Below are positions 13,036 to 24,602 of a stretch of 64,000 nucleotides of DNA, in pieces. The position numbers were made by a program, and so were the translations under genes. Each line of letters begins with the position of its first letter. Within the stretch, counting starts at the first letter, position 1. The stretch spans positions 55,698 through 119,697 of the forward strand of contig CAJQUW010003210.1 of assembly GCA_907163375.1 (NCBI GenBank), read 5' to 3'. Under the pieces are notes generated by a model, which ran no database searches, was not told where the DNA came from, and was given only the letters and a program-made list of their open reading frames with translations. Source of the DNA: Prostheceraeus crozeri (lineage: Eukaryota > Platyhelminthes > Polycladida > Euryleptidae).

Positions 13036-13039
13036 ATAG

Positions 13040-13203
13040 TCATTGAAAACAATAGAGATCGTGCGTGGACATGCGTGGACATGCGTGGTCATGAAAACGG
13101 TACCTAAACGATGGCGGTTTCTCGTGATTGATAATAGGAAGGTACCGACAGCTAATCAGTGCTCCTGGCAAATATTTGCGGTTGCTCTCATTTCTCTTTA
13201 TAG
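13040..13203 (-). repeat. Dispersed repeat family H, copy 1
   Basis: The reverse complement matches 56461-56625 over about 160 bases (shared blocks ACCGCCATCGTTTAGGTACC and ACGCATGTCCACG). Both copies translate to a similar peptide in one frame (ISCRYLP, KPPSFRYR, HD, ACPR). GTGGACATGC is tandemly repeated at 13068-13087. Confidence 0.6.
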
Positions 13204-13617
13204 AGCAGCTTACAAATAATTCGCCTTGCGACAAGAATATATACAGCTGTTGCATGTTTAAGTAATTTGAACGCTCTCTAAGGCGAAAAGTCGGATTTCT
13301 GTGCTTTAGACCGGCTGCACATGATTTCCATCAGCGATACATACATAACTTTCACATACTCGATGAACGCGGGGGTGCAGAGAGTCACTACACGTAAATT
13401 GCAGCCCACACATTGCACACTGAAGTTTGTTCCTATAGCCATCTTTATAGCTGTTAACAAATGTTCCCTCAGACGATTCAGGTTTCCTGCAACCCTGTAA
13501 CCTTTACTTCAATGTATTGCACACGGTGCTCAAATTGCGTAATGTGTAAACGTGAATTCAAATGTAGGTTTGAAATGAGCGAGTGGTGGCATTTGTCAGC
13601 GTGTTGCATCTTTCATA

Positions 13618-14332
13618 GTCCGGTAGCCAGAACGAGTTTCTGCAGGGAACGAGGCCGAAAGTGAGACTTTGATAGAATGATGTACACCCTATGTCTACTT
13701 CGAATCGGCACGTCTGCCGAGTTCTAGTGAGTTCATCTTCTTGTCAGACAGGATTAAAGAAAAAGACATGTAAATCCAATAGGACGCAGATTGCAGTTTT
13801 CGACTAATATGACATTTTCTATGTTTTCTCTGATTAAACGAAAAGTACCAAGCCCATAGTCATAATTTTTGGCATGAAATGTCTTCAGGTCATTTCCTAT
13901 GATGTGCATGTGATATTATCAAGCTTCTGAAGGGCGATTTATTTGAGAATGTGGTTGAATGTGGATAAAGTTTCTCAAAATGTTTGTGTTTGCCGACATT
14001 TGAAACTCGCTAAATCTAAATGTGTCTAGCTTTATAGACAGGGGTGCATGAAGATGAAAGGAAATCACCTGAAGACATCCCAGGTCAAAATTTATGACTC
14101 TAGGCTTAGTACGTTTCGTACAATTAAAGAAAACATACAAAATTTCATTTTAGTCGAAAACTGCAATCTGTGTCCCATTGGATTTCCATGTGTTTTTTTC
14201 TTTGATCTTGTCTGACAAGAAGAGGAACTCAGTAGAACTCGGCAGACGTGCCGATTCGAAATAGGCATAGGGTGTACATCATTCTGTGAAAGTTTCACTT
14301 TCGGCTGCAGGAACTAATTCTGGCTGACGGAC
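13618..14332. mobile_element. Fold-back MITE family F, copy 1 (715 bp)
   Basis: The ends are GTCCGGTAGCCAGAACGAG and the inverted CTAATTCTGGCTGACGGAC, flanked on both sides by TA (13616-13617, 14333-14334). The left arm of about 300 bases is the imperfect reverse complement of the right arm across GAGGCCGAAAGTGAGACTTT, ATGTACACCCTATG, GTCTGCCGAGTTCTAGTGAG and ATGTCTTCAGGTCATTTCCT. A central unique part of about 90 bases carries TGTGGTTGAATGTGGATAAA. It has no transposase and is a nonautonomous element. TA flanks suggest Tc1/mariner-type mobilisation (inference). Confidence 0.8.
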
Positions 14333-14334
14333 TA

Positions 14335-15760
14335 TCAGTCTGGTGCTCCGCGTGCTACCTAATTTAGGCGCACGATTAATCCCTGAAAGCCTTTGATCGA
14401 GGATGCAGGTAACCAATGAAACTTCAATAGACTTGATTACCCATCATTCTGCTCCCTTGCTTTTAGAATACAAGGAATCATGCATGGGTCATAGTGCAAT
14501 TCATTTCGCTATCATTCCTTTGTAAATCACAATATCGGGTGCAATGACAATTGCCTCTCAATTCCTCTCAAAAGTATCAAGAGTTATCACTGGCAATTTT
14601 TTGTGTAGTGTAACTCAAATTGAAGAATTTGATATCGCATATACAGTTGCTTCATTGTGTATTGATATAATGCTCATAAAATGAGTCAAAGGAAAATTAT
14701 TACAGCGCCAGATACATGTACTGCGTAATAGCATGAACACCTTTAACGTGGTACATAAAAGACAAATACCATGTGTTTATCTTCTCCCATCTTCTCAGTT
14801 GAGCTAGCTTGTTGCGTCGATACCTCAAGCCTTTTTCAGATTTTTCATCGATTGAAGACTCTTTCTCTGGATCTTCTTCCAGACGTTGATCTGATGATGC
14901 CAATTGAATAAGTTAAGTCTAAATTTTACAGTGGCTTCACGATTCCGCCTCAGAAGTGACGTGTGTCCCCAAGATTGCTTAGGTAAGTAATCGTATATCT
15001 CAAGTGAATGAGAATCTAAGTTTCTAAGTCAACCTTGCTCCCAAACAAATTTCTATGTGCCCTATTGAGCATAGACATATGAAGATTCCGTTCATCCTCT
15101 TACGTAGGATCAACGCTTGAGTGAGTTTAAATATCGCATAATTGCAAAATTTGCTGTGTTTCTGACAGAAGTCTTAGCTGCATGATGGAGCACGAAGATG
15201 AGTTCGCGAATTGTGTGGCTATTGGAATGATTCGCTGTGGACGTAACGTATGTTTGTAGAGAATTGGATGCATCGCATGTACATGTAGGTTAGCTGTTAG
15301 GAACTGGTGGGTGCGTTGGTGTGAAGAAGAAAAGTATTAAAGCAGGAAGGATCTGAAAGACCAAGGAAAACAAATAGAGTCACATACCGAAACCTGATGA
15401 TTGCAGCGAAGAAATATCGGTTTCAGAGCGTTTTACATCTAGCAATAGGCTGGAAATCTGCTGCTGGTATCAGCTGTTGCGCTAGAACTGTATATCGACG
15501 AATTGAATTTGACAGAAGCGGGATCTAAGTCTTACAGAAATGCTGTACGCATACCTCTCAATACCTTTTTGAACTGTAGTGAATTCATGCGATATCTTTC
15601 CCGTATGAATGAACAAGTTACAGGTCTCGAACACAAGCGAAAAAGATTAGAATGTTGTGAGTGACATTCTAAAAGGAGCGCTGATGAGTGACATCGCGTG
15701 ATGTGGACGAGTAGTCACTGCTTACCCTCGATTTCCACGACGGAAGACGATGTACGAGAA
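14335..15760. other. Mostly unassigned; one weak exon candidate
   Basis: The minus-strand frame at 14900-14770 is rich in charged residues (EEDPEKESSIDEKSEKG, then RRNKLAQLRRWEK). It is followed by a GT dinucleotide that could be a splice donor and preceded by an AG. It is unlike the transposon proteins around it, but I cannot assign it to a known gene. Nothing else was recognised. Confidence 0.25.
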
Positions 15761-15764
15761 TGAG

Positions 15765-15848
15765 AAATGCAGCAGACTGTGCATCTCTCACGAGAGAGTC
15801 TGTGAGTTCCCAGACTCTCTCGTGAGAGATGCACAGTTTGCTGCATTT
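15765..15848. repeat. Near-perfect 38-bp inverted repeat with 8-base loop
   Basis: The left arm 15765-15802 and right arm 15811-15848 are reverse complements with a single mismatch, which would be a G-U wobble in RNA. The loop is TGAGTTCC. The core word is CTCTCACGAGAGAG. The 84-base fold is the size of a microRNA precursor, but the almost perfect pairing is more typical of a recent inverted duplication or an siRNA-type hairpin. No transposon end flanks it. Confidence 0.75.
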
Positions 15849-15849
15849 C

Positions 15850-18800
15850 AGAACATGGTCGATTCAGCAGTGGATTTACCGTCATGATTTCGGTCGGTTT
15901 TTGGCACAATGGACGAGTCAAGGCCGCTTGCTATTGTCATCAATGTCTTGGATGGCTAATGTTATCTGTCGGAGAATGTGACTCCAACAGTATATTGTTG
16001 TTCCAACAGCCTAGGGGTACTATCTCATCACCTAAGATTACAATGTGCAGCTGCACAGAGCACACCAGTCAGGTGACAGCACCTCAGCAGTTGAGTAGGC
16101 CTGACCACCATGGCCCTCACACTCTCCTGATCTTTCACCGAGCTTGCGTGGGATAAGACTGGTAGATGGGTGAAAAACTCACATCCACATTTTCCAACCA
16201 ATTTCGAACAACTTTCCGAAAGATTAATTGAAAAGCAATGAGAAAGCATTGAGCAAGAGAGATCGCATGAACTCTATCAACAATAGAAGTTGAGCTTGCG
16301 CTAATACTAGGGGGCATGCAGATCAATTGCTAGATATATGTGAAATCAATTTCTATCATTCAAAGTTATTGTTTTGATGATACTTCATTAATGAAAATAA
16401 TGGTCACTATAATTCTAAGTGCTAAGATTTTTTGTCATGCAGTATTGTTGCCAGGATCTTCCAAAAAGCTGAGACGATTCCACCTTCTACCGGTATTTAC
16501 TATCGCAAGATACTTTGTGTAGTAGCTGATCAAGTAATCGCTATAGGAAATCCGAACCTGCTGCCAGTTCACGCACCACATCCACAACGGTCGGGTTGAA
16601 CCACGGTGGTTTACTGAATGCTGTGTATGGCATTGTTTCACCCCTATAGAATCGGCTGAATTGTCGAGAGGATCATGGTTAATTGAAATCATTGGCTCTG
16701 ATGAATTGAGGCCTATGAGTTTGGAACCGATGACTGACTCTCTCTCTCTCTCTCATGGCCTATTTTGAAGCATGTTTGAAGCATGCTCTGAAATGCTATA
16801 AAGTCAAGTTTCCTGAACACGATAAGGAAACTCATGTTCAACAGCACGACTGTAAGACTTTCTAACTTAATAGAGACTTAATAAACTAATGCTGTGCAGC
16901 AATAGACCATACAAAACACGGTTATAAATCCATGTAGGTGCACTCTTACTGAAGTAATCAATCTTTCGCAGTCAATCATCTTTCACTTTCGTATTCATGC
17001 ATCATTATGGGATGAGAAACAAAAATAAGTTGGGAATAACTATCCAATCCGAGAACTGCACATTCTTGTCATAAAAAGCAGAAAGCATAGTATCATAAAT
17101 TATTTAATGAAGAAGGATAATTCATCATTTAATTTTCAACGGTGTGAGTCTATTTGTCTTTGGCAACCAGGATGAGCCTGTCTCCATTATTCTGGACGCT
17201 TAAATTCGCATAAAATATAGAAGTATTCAGTGCTACGAAAGAGTACAAAAACTCAGCAGATTTGTGAAGCCAGACTTGAACTCTGAAAACTAAAAATCAT
17301 TGACATTCGTACAACACACATCGGTCATCTAGAACAATAGCATCGAACAATAGTGCCCTAATATTTTTATGTTTGTACCGCCATCCACTCTCATCATGTG
17401 GCCCTATGTAAGCATGGAAAAGTATGTCTTTGTTGCATAATGTGCGCACATGCTACTCTTCTAATATTAGCCCATTAAACAAGCAAATAATCCTGGTGAC
17501 AGTTCACTGCATAATAATTTATCTTTAAGCTTATGATGTTAATGTTGAGTGAATTTAAATGTAAATGTGATAAGAAACTTGAGATGCATGAAACTCATCC
17601 TCTATTTTCAAAACATTTCAATACATCCGATGGTGCAGTCGGGTAAGAAGCGGTGTTGCAGATTTGGGAGGAGCAGAGGAAATAAGCAACAGATAAAGCT
17701 GAAGCTGGAGTATGTGTAGAATACAACAAACAGTCCTAAACTTACTAACTGACGATCTTGGACGATTTAAGCCTGGCGAGGAGCGTGACAATGGAAGATA
17801 TCTGAGCTCTTGGTGATCGAAACAACCTCCTCTAGATGACACGCCGAGTCCATCTGAGGCTATACCTGATGAAGTGAAAACAGGAAGTCTTCCAAATGTA
17901 TTCTCCTTCACAAAAATATTGGCGATTCATCAAGTAAGTCTTCAGTCAAAACTGTCACAGAGTTGGGATCGGTCCAATGATCCCGTCCGGTTCCAACTCT
18001 GCCCTGGCTGATGTGCACAAGATCATACAATGCACATAACAAGGTGAGAGCTAACAGAATAACATTCTAATATGATGAAAAAATAATATTCTGCGGATAC
18101 TAAAATCACTTATCATATAAATTATTCTATTTTCCACAGAAAGTATTATTTGATTTATTTGGAACATTTTAATAATTTAGCAGCTACAATTGCAGTTGCT
18201 GTTTATTTCATGAAATCAATGTATCCTTCAATGATGCGCTGCTAAACCGATGATCAGATATCCCCACTAAATGATTCCCTCCTCTTCATCTCGTAGCGAT
18301 TAAACTAAAGCCATCGTCGCATGGGGAAACAAGGTGGTTTTGCTGGTTTTGTCTCGCACCCAAATCAGTGTTCTTAAGGAATATATTGACAAACTTTGGC
18401 TTTAAATTGGATGTATGTTCCCAGCTTTGTTAGGGATTGTGAAAGAAGTATGAATTTATTCTTCCGAAGGCGAAGCAGGGCAACTGATATGTTTCCTCCA
18501 AATCTGATGATGCATAATAATACTTTGTTGTCGGTACTCCACTTCGAGGGAAGTGTTGATTGACACGCGAATAATTTTGCCCGTTTAACTTTCAAAGCAA
18601 GGCCTCCTGAAAGTGGCCTGTTTCTTTCCCACAGCTCACTACCGCTCTCTATAAAAGTAACCAGATGATGCCTTGCATGTAGACTGTGCTTCAGCAAAGT
18701 CGTAGATCGTCCATGTTTTATCTGTGACATAAACTCCAAATTTATGATATTCATAAGAATTGATGCTACTCAATAATAATAATTATAAGTAGTAAAAAGT

Positions 18801-20376
18801 CAATTAATAAATCTGAAATAAGTGAAAATAATCCTGTATGTTCCGATTAGTCTGCGCAGTTAACGTAAAAAGTGCAACGGGCATAAGTACTTACATCATT
18901 CCACATGTGAGAATTTCGGATATCATGTACTGTCTTTCTTAGGATATTTTATAAATACTTCAAAGAAAGGTTTATTTCAATGCAGCTCACGTCAACGTCA
19001 AAAGACAAAAGATATATAAGTAGGAAATACACAATTATTTACACAGAAAATCAGTTTGGTGTTCCAGAAAGAGACTCATTGAAGCGTTCGAATAAGGTCA
19101 GCTGCACTCTGAGTAATGAAGCGATGAAAACATAAGTTCTATAGGCACCTAATAAAAACACAGACATAGGGATGACCGAAGTCCTGCGTTTCATCAGTAC
19201 TCGGCGGGCTGACACTTCATGAACCTCCACAAAATTTATAAAATGTGACCGCAACACAGCAATATTGCAATTTTAGCATAGCCATAGTGCACCGAATTGG
19301 CAATACTGCTGCAAAGTTATAGAAATTATTATATTGGGAATGAACGAGTATTTAATTGCTAACGTGTATTATGTGCAGAGTAGAGCATCCATCATCAGGA
19401 TGAAAGGTACCCTCTCTGTCTGACAATTTCGAGTGATGTTCGGTATTGCATCCTTCTAGACCAGTGGAGAGCTCGAATGAAATTGTATGTAAGTGTACAT
19501 TTAGGCCATCATGATATACGTGTATGGCATTTAATTCAATGCATCATTCATATAATCTGATTAGCATCTGTAAAGAATTTAATTTGCATCGACTGCTCCT
19601 TTAGATAACTGAACATCTGGTTGCTATCATTTATGTTCTCTTATGCTGAATGCTTCAATGCAACGATATATTAAATGATCTGAACAGAGAATAGAAACCT
19701 TAATGCTCTAAGATCGATGTGATCGTTTGCATCTAGTGGCACAGTCATTAAATGCCTGGCATCACAGCACTCTAGAAAGACATGACTATGTCAGCATCGT
19801 GCAAGTCATTGCTATAGAGCATTTGAAATCTGAGAGCTGTTATATCTTTAATAGAAAAAAACTACCGGCATGAAAAAGGCTAAAGAGGACTTAATACTTA
19901 GTGTATTCCTGACAAAGACAATGAGTTGTGCAAATTATTACATAATTATTTTAATACGAAAACTCTGATATCACACTCGAGTAAAATGCTAAGCGGATGA
20001 GTAGGCTATTGGAGAGTCAATGTAAAGTGTGACACTCATTTTCAAAAGCGGGGTTTTGAACCATCTTTGACAACTATGTATTAGAAAGGATTTTAAATGA
20101 AGCTATTAAGCATTCCTATTAAACAGTCCATTTAATTATGCATCTCTTCAATTGAGCTAAGAACAGGATCAGTTGAATACAAAATGCAGTAATCAGGCCT
20201 TAAGCTAATAGCTAGTTTATTATGTACTGAGGATTATTGCATAAATTTACAATTCATGACTACCAAATCCATCTAAATATCAAAAAGACACTTATGAAAG
20301 CTGAAAGCATGTTGCTGAGGACAATAATTTTTGATGTAAAGTTTAAAAACTAGTTTGAGATGCAAATCTGATATCG
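15850..20376. other. No gene recognised
   Basis: A (TC)n run lies near 16740-16754. The longest frame (minus 18374-18754, 126 codons) has no recognisable motif. The rest is AT-rich sequence with no structured repeat that I could see. Confidence 0.45.
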
Positions 20377-20384
20377 AATGTCAG

Positions 20385-20884
20385 CAGTGGCGTACCCAAG
20401 GGGGGACAAAGGGAACATGTCCACCTCCGAAATGAAATCTGAGCGGGAGACAATTTTCGTGTTTTATACGGGAGTATATTAACATCATTCTATGTCGAAT
20501 TATTGATTTATTAATGTGAGAATCTGAGATCCTACAATTGGCCGCTTGGTTAAGTTTCGCATGTCCCCTGTTGTGCAACGACCGCTAGAGATGTTCATTT
20601 CTGTGAGTCAGATAGTGATGAGCATACTTGAAGGCATAATGTTTACAAACAGATCTAAAAGCTACATCTTAAGATATTATATATAAACTTGTATATACTG
20701 TATTTTTTATGTTACTCGTGTATCGTGAATGATCAATAAAAGACAAAATTAGATCACAATCAAATCAGATATGTATGAATATTATTAGGGCTTCTTCTGA
20801 TTTACGAAATTATTAAGCATAGGCTTATATCAATTAAGCCACATTTATTGTTCTCCCGGAAATGAAATCCTGGCTACGCGACTG
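20385..20884. mobile_element. hAT-like MITE (500 bp)
   Basis: The left end CAGTGGCGTACCCAAGG is the imperfect inverse of the right end CCTGGCTACGCGACTG. The flanks AATGTCAG (20377-20384) and ATTATCAG (20885-20892) match at six of eight bases and are read as an old 8-bp target duplication. CAGTGGCG-type termini with 8-bp duplications are typical of hAT elements. No transposase is present. Confidence 0.6.
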
Positions 20885-21390
20885 ATTATCAGTACCTGTA
20901 AATGGAAGCATGCTCAAGGATTTACGAGCCATACAATCATTTTTGAATATATTCATTTGATCACGGTTTTAAGATCATGTAGGCCTACCTGATTTGCACG
21001 CATCAATCATTTTGTGCGAGCCGCAAGAAACTTTCAAAATATTTACAGGGTGATTCAAAAGTCGGTGCAAAAAGTAATGGCGATATCTCAGTGATTATTT
21101 AAGATATCAACCTAATTTTTTCTTCTTTAAGTTGTCAAAGGAATGGGATTTGATAATCTATTTGTTACATTAGCACACTAATTCACTCCGTTGTTGAAAA
21201 TTTCAGAAGTTTCGCTATCATTTATATGCTTTATAGTCGCTCGAATTATTCACTGCATCGTACTTGCAATCTCTGTTTGCTGACTCAGTGCATAAGTATC
21301 CAGTTCATAGATATCCAACATTTAAACATACAAACTGATGTTCAAGTTCATAGATATCAAGTTCTTGAAATTGAATTATGACAATCAAGT

Positions 21391-22127
21391 GTATGGAGAA
21401 CCTTACGTCATCATCTTCGTTTACACCCCTACAAGCTTCAACTCTGTCAAGCAATTTCTGAGACAGATAAGATATCCAGACTTGAATTCTCAGACCACAT
21501 AAGATCTCTGTCACCGACTCAACTAGGAAATATTCTGTGGACCGACGAAGCAATATTCCGACTCGATGGTGTCGTAAATAAACACAATTGCATAGTGTAG
21601 GGAACAGAGAGGCCACACCCAGTTTCACAGAGTCTCCATGCCAATCAAGTCAGTGTCTGGATGGGATTCTCCAAAGAACTAAAGCTGACCCTTTATTTCT
21701 TTGAAGGGACAGTCACAGGTGACAGATACCTTAAAATGCTCCATACTCATGTCATACAACTTCAGTCTTCGGGCAAGATGAATGATGTAGCCTTCCAGCA
21801 AGATGGGGCGCCACCTCATTTCGCCAAGAAAGTTTCTGAATTCCTAAAGGAAGTGTTTGGTGACCGTGTAATTGCACGTGGATTTCCCACCAGGTGGCCA
21901 CCCAGGTCTCCGGATCTTTCCCATTAGATTTTTACTGGTAGGGTACACTGAAAAACAGGGTATACCATCATGGAAGGCCAGGCTCCATGGAAGAGTTGAA
22001 GAGCCGCATTACGAACGAAGTTGCCTTGTTGAATCAGTTAGAACTGATAAAAGCTATCTCAGACGTTCTTTACCGAGCGGAATTGCTGGTTAAGGTAAAT
22101 GGTGATGTCTTTGAGTATTCAAAATGA
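21391..22127 (+). pseudogene. Mariner-type transposase, 5'-deleted and broken
   Basis: Visible in order: VWRTLRHHL and HPYKLQLCQ (linker), LWTDEAIFRLDG (first catalytic Asp), VSVWMGFSK, then FQQDGAPPHF (second Asp), WPPRSPDLS (third acid), and the C-terminal LKNRVYHHGRPGSMEELKSR. The spacing from the second Asp is 36 residues to the SPD Asp and 41 to the next Asp, which fits rosa-like (DD41D) or a related mariner class. The N-terminal helix-turn-helix domain is missing. A stop lies near 21598, and a frameshift or stop follows the SPD motif. It cannot make active enzyme. Confidence 0.85.
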
Positions 22128-22350
22128 ATCTTTGTTTTCTTAATATGATCTTATTTGAAAATCGCTTGTCATTATCTAAAAAACTTTGGAAGAGAAAAAC
22201 ATAGTGGGAATAAACAAAAATTGAATAAATACATTAATAAAAAATAGTAATTAGTGTGCTAATGAACAAAAACTGAATTAATAAATTCAGTTAAAAAAGT
22301 AATTAATGTGTTAATGGAACAAATAGATTATCAAATCCCATTCCTTTACT

Positions 22351-23391
22351 CAAGAAGAGATCGACGAAGCTGTTGCTCTTATCTTCGACAATCAGCTCAT
22401 CATGGATGAAGACCCTGCTGTGGTTTCTCAATGTCCTCCTGTGCAACCTGCTGAATCGTCAGTGATTTTCTATGAGCTCACCTCTTCGGACAAAGAAACT
22501 CAAACACAAAACAATTCCGATGTGTTATTTGGATACGATGCTTCTCAAGCTAACCTGGACATTGTTGCTTCCACCAGCTCCTTCATTGATTCTGTCATTG
22601 CGTTTTCTGTCCTCGGTTCCTGACAAATCTACTGCTACCCATATTGTCAAGGTTGATCTCGCTGCCCCAAACAACTTACCTCAGACTGTAAGCCCTACTG
22701 AGCCTACGCGTGTCGAGTATTCGGTGGACCTTGACAGCGAAGAGGATCCGTCGCCGTCTCCAGTTACCTCAGAAAATGCTCCTGCAATGCAACTCGCTGC
22801 TCCTGTTGCCGCAATTCCTCAAATCCTTCAAGTAAGAGCCCATCTCCGACAATCAGGAATCCTCCACGGCTCCTGTTAGTCAAGCTGCTTCTCATATGAC
22901 CAACTCTAACTCAGTTGATCCACTATCTCAGGTGACGAAAATGGCTGTCTTCAGTGATGCAAACATCAAGAATTTCCATATGCATGATCTAGCCGTCATC
23001 TCCGAGCCCAACGGTCGTCTCAGCTTCTACAAGCAATTCCTGAAGAAATATAGTAGTGATTCATTTGATCAAGTCGTGAAAGTGCCCTTTTGTATGTCTT
23101 TGCTAGATCGTGGTAATTTACCCACCACCAATTTCAATCTGTTTCGTATTTTAATATACAATTTACGCCGTCTTTTCCCTATGGGTAGTATCTATGTTCT
23201 TTTATTAGGTGAATCTGATAATTTCACTGAATCCGAAATCAATAACATCAAAGAATTGAACTCTCTAATTCAAACTCGTAATCCAGCGAATTGTACTATC
23301 GTTAATCCTCCCATTATCTTTGCCACTCAGCAACATTTATGGGATTCTGCAACTCGCTCATCTATTTTTGATATAATTAAAGCTACTTTAA
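22351..23391 (+). pseudogene. Upstream ORF of the Penelope-like element, function unknown
   Basis: It is read in three frames with breaks near 22620 and 22825-22850. The first part is acidic and Ser/Thr-rich (YELTSSDKETQTQNNSD). The middle is Pro-rich (VDLDSEEDPSPSP). The last part, from about 22896, is compact and hydrophobic, with FNLFRILIYNLRRLFPMGS and YVLLLGESDNFTESEINNIK. The ORF would have stopped two codons after the piggyBac target site: the frame joins to Asn-stop across the TTAA. The GES..N..E pattern is faintly like SGNH-type hydrolases, but this is too weak to assign. I know no named function for it. Confidence 0.55.
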
Positions 23392-24312
23392 CCCTCCAGG
23401 CGGTGGGGGGGCATATTTATGCCCCCCTTTGTATTTTTCGATCTAATTCATGAAATATGAAACGTATGATTCTGAAATTTTCAGTAGCTTATTTTTTGTG
23501 TATTTTTGACAATTTCCTGTAAAATTATTAAAATTGGATCACAGGAACGACCTTTACATGATCTTTATTCAAAAGCACTTTCGAAATTTTATCAAATCAG
23601 TGAAATTCTTCAGAAATTTTGTCTATGAATGAATTGTTATTGCTTGGAATCACTCATTACGTATAGAATAACTTATTTGACTATAAATAACTTTATGCTT
23701 ATCACGGTTACCAATTCAAATTTGAAAATAAGCTGCATATACTACTTACAATGATATTGTAAGTACTTTATAGAGTAATATTAGTTTTTACATCTTTTTT
23801 ATTACTGTTATGTATTGAAAATATATTCACATGTATATGTTATGTATTTTCTACATGTAGGCAATGTATTTTCTACATGTAGGCATGTATATGTGCTATT
23901 TGAAAATAAATATATGGAATACTGTTTTCAAAATTTGTAGAAAAAATGCGTTCTAAACACTATAAAAGATTTTTTTGTGAGATTATTACAATGCGAAAAC
24001 CACCATTGTATTCTGAGAACTTGAAACATGTTTGAGTCAATTTTTGCGATAATCTGATGATAAAATTTCGCTAAAAACATAAAAAAAATTTTTCTGAAAA
24101 GAAAACGCATTTTCAAATTTTGAAATGCTATTTATAGCATGAGGACAGTCAAATTAAGTAATGCAAATGGCACCACTGAATTTAGCATGTCCGAAATGTG
24201 TAAGGGCCAGCATTTCATAAAATTCGCACATTTAGTTTAGGATATCCTGGGGGGGCATAAATATGCCCCCCCACCGCCTGGAAGGTGGCTGAAGGGCCCA
24301 CCGCCTGGAGGG
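23392..24312. mobile_element. piggyBac-like MITE 1 (921 bp) inside the Penelope ORF1
   Basis: Flanking TTAA occurs at 23388-23391 and 24313-24316. The ends are CCCTCCAGGCGGTGG and the exact inverse, CCACCGCCTGGAGGG. GC-rich palindromes with core GGGCATATTTATGCCC lie at 23405-23427 and, as core GGGCATAAATATGCCC, at 24249-24272. The right end carries an extra copy of the end unit (CCACCGCCTGGAAGG just inside). The interior is AT-rich and noncoding, so it would depend on a piggyBac transposase from elsewhere. Confidence 0.9.
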
Positions 24313-24316
24313 TTAA

Positions 24317-24602
24317 ACTAATCGCTTCCACTAGCTTTATAAGTAGTAGCGACACTACCAGAGCCATAGAAATAGATTGTTTAACTGAAGTTGACTAGAA
24401 TGGAAATTGACTCAAGGTCGCGGCACATCCGGGGGAACTAAGTTGGGGCATGAATCACCAATGAAAAGCTTTGATTTACACATGTGACTGATTCTAACCC
24501 AATGATACAGCCGTTGACAGGTGTATCTAAGTGAAAATGCGTGCGATTTATGTGCCACTATTGTGTATTACATGAAGCTTAACCTCCGTTCTAGAGGTTT
24601 TA
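24317..24602 (+). other. Inter-ORF spacer of the Penelope-like element
   Basis: This lies between the end of ORF1 and the reverse transcriptase ORF. No open frame has recognised motifs. It continues the retroelement across the MITE. Confidence 0.5.

Noticed and set aside
16738-16754. (TC)n run as a promoter pyrimidine tract
   Set aside because: It is a short simple repeat with no gene start nearby.
22896-23391. SGNH-hydrolase assignment for the Penelope ORF1 C-terminal domain
   Set aside because: Only a faint GES..N..E pattern is visible and no catalytic Asp-His pair could be located, so no function was assigned.
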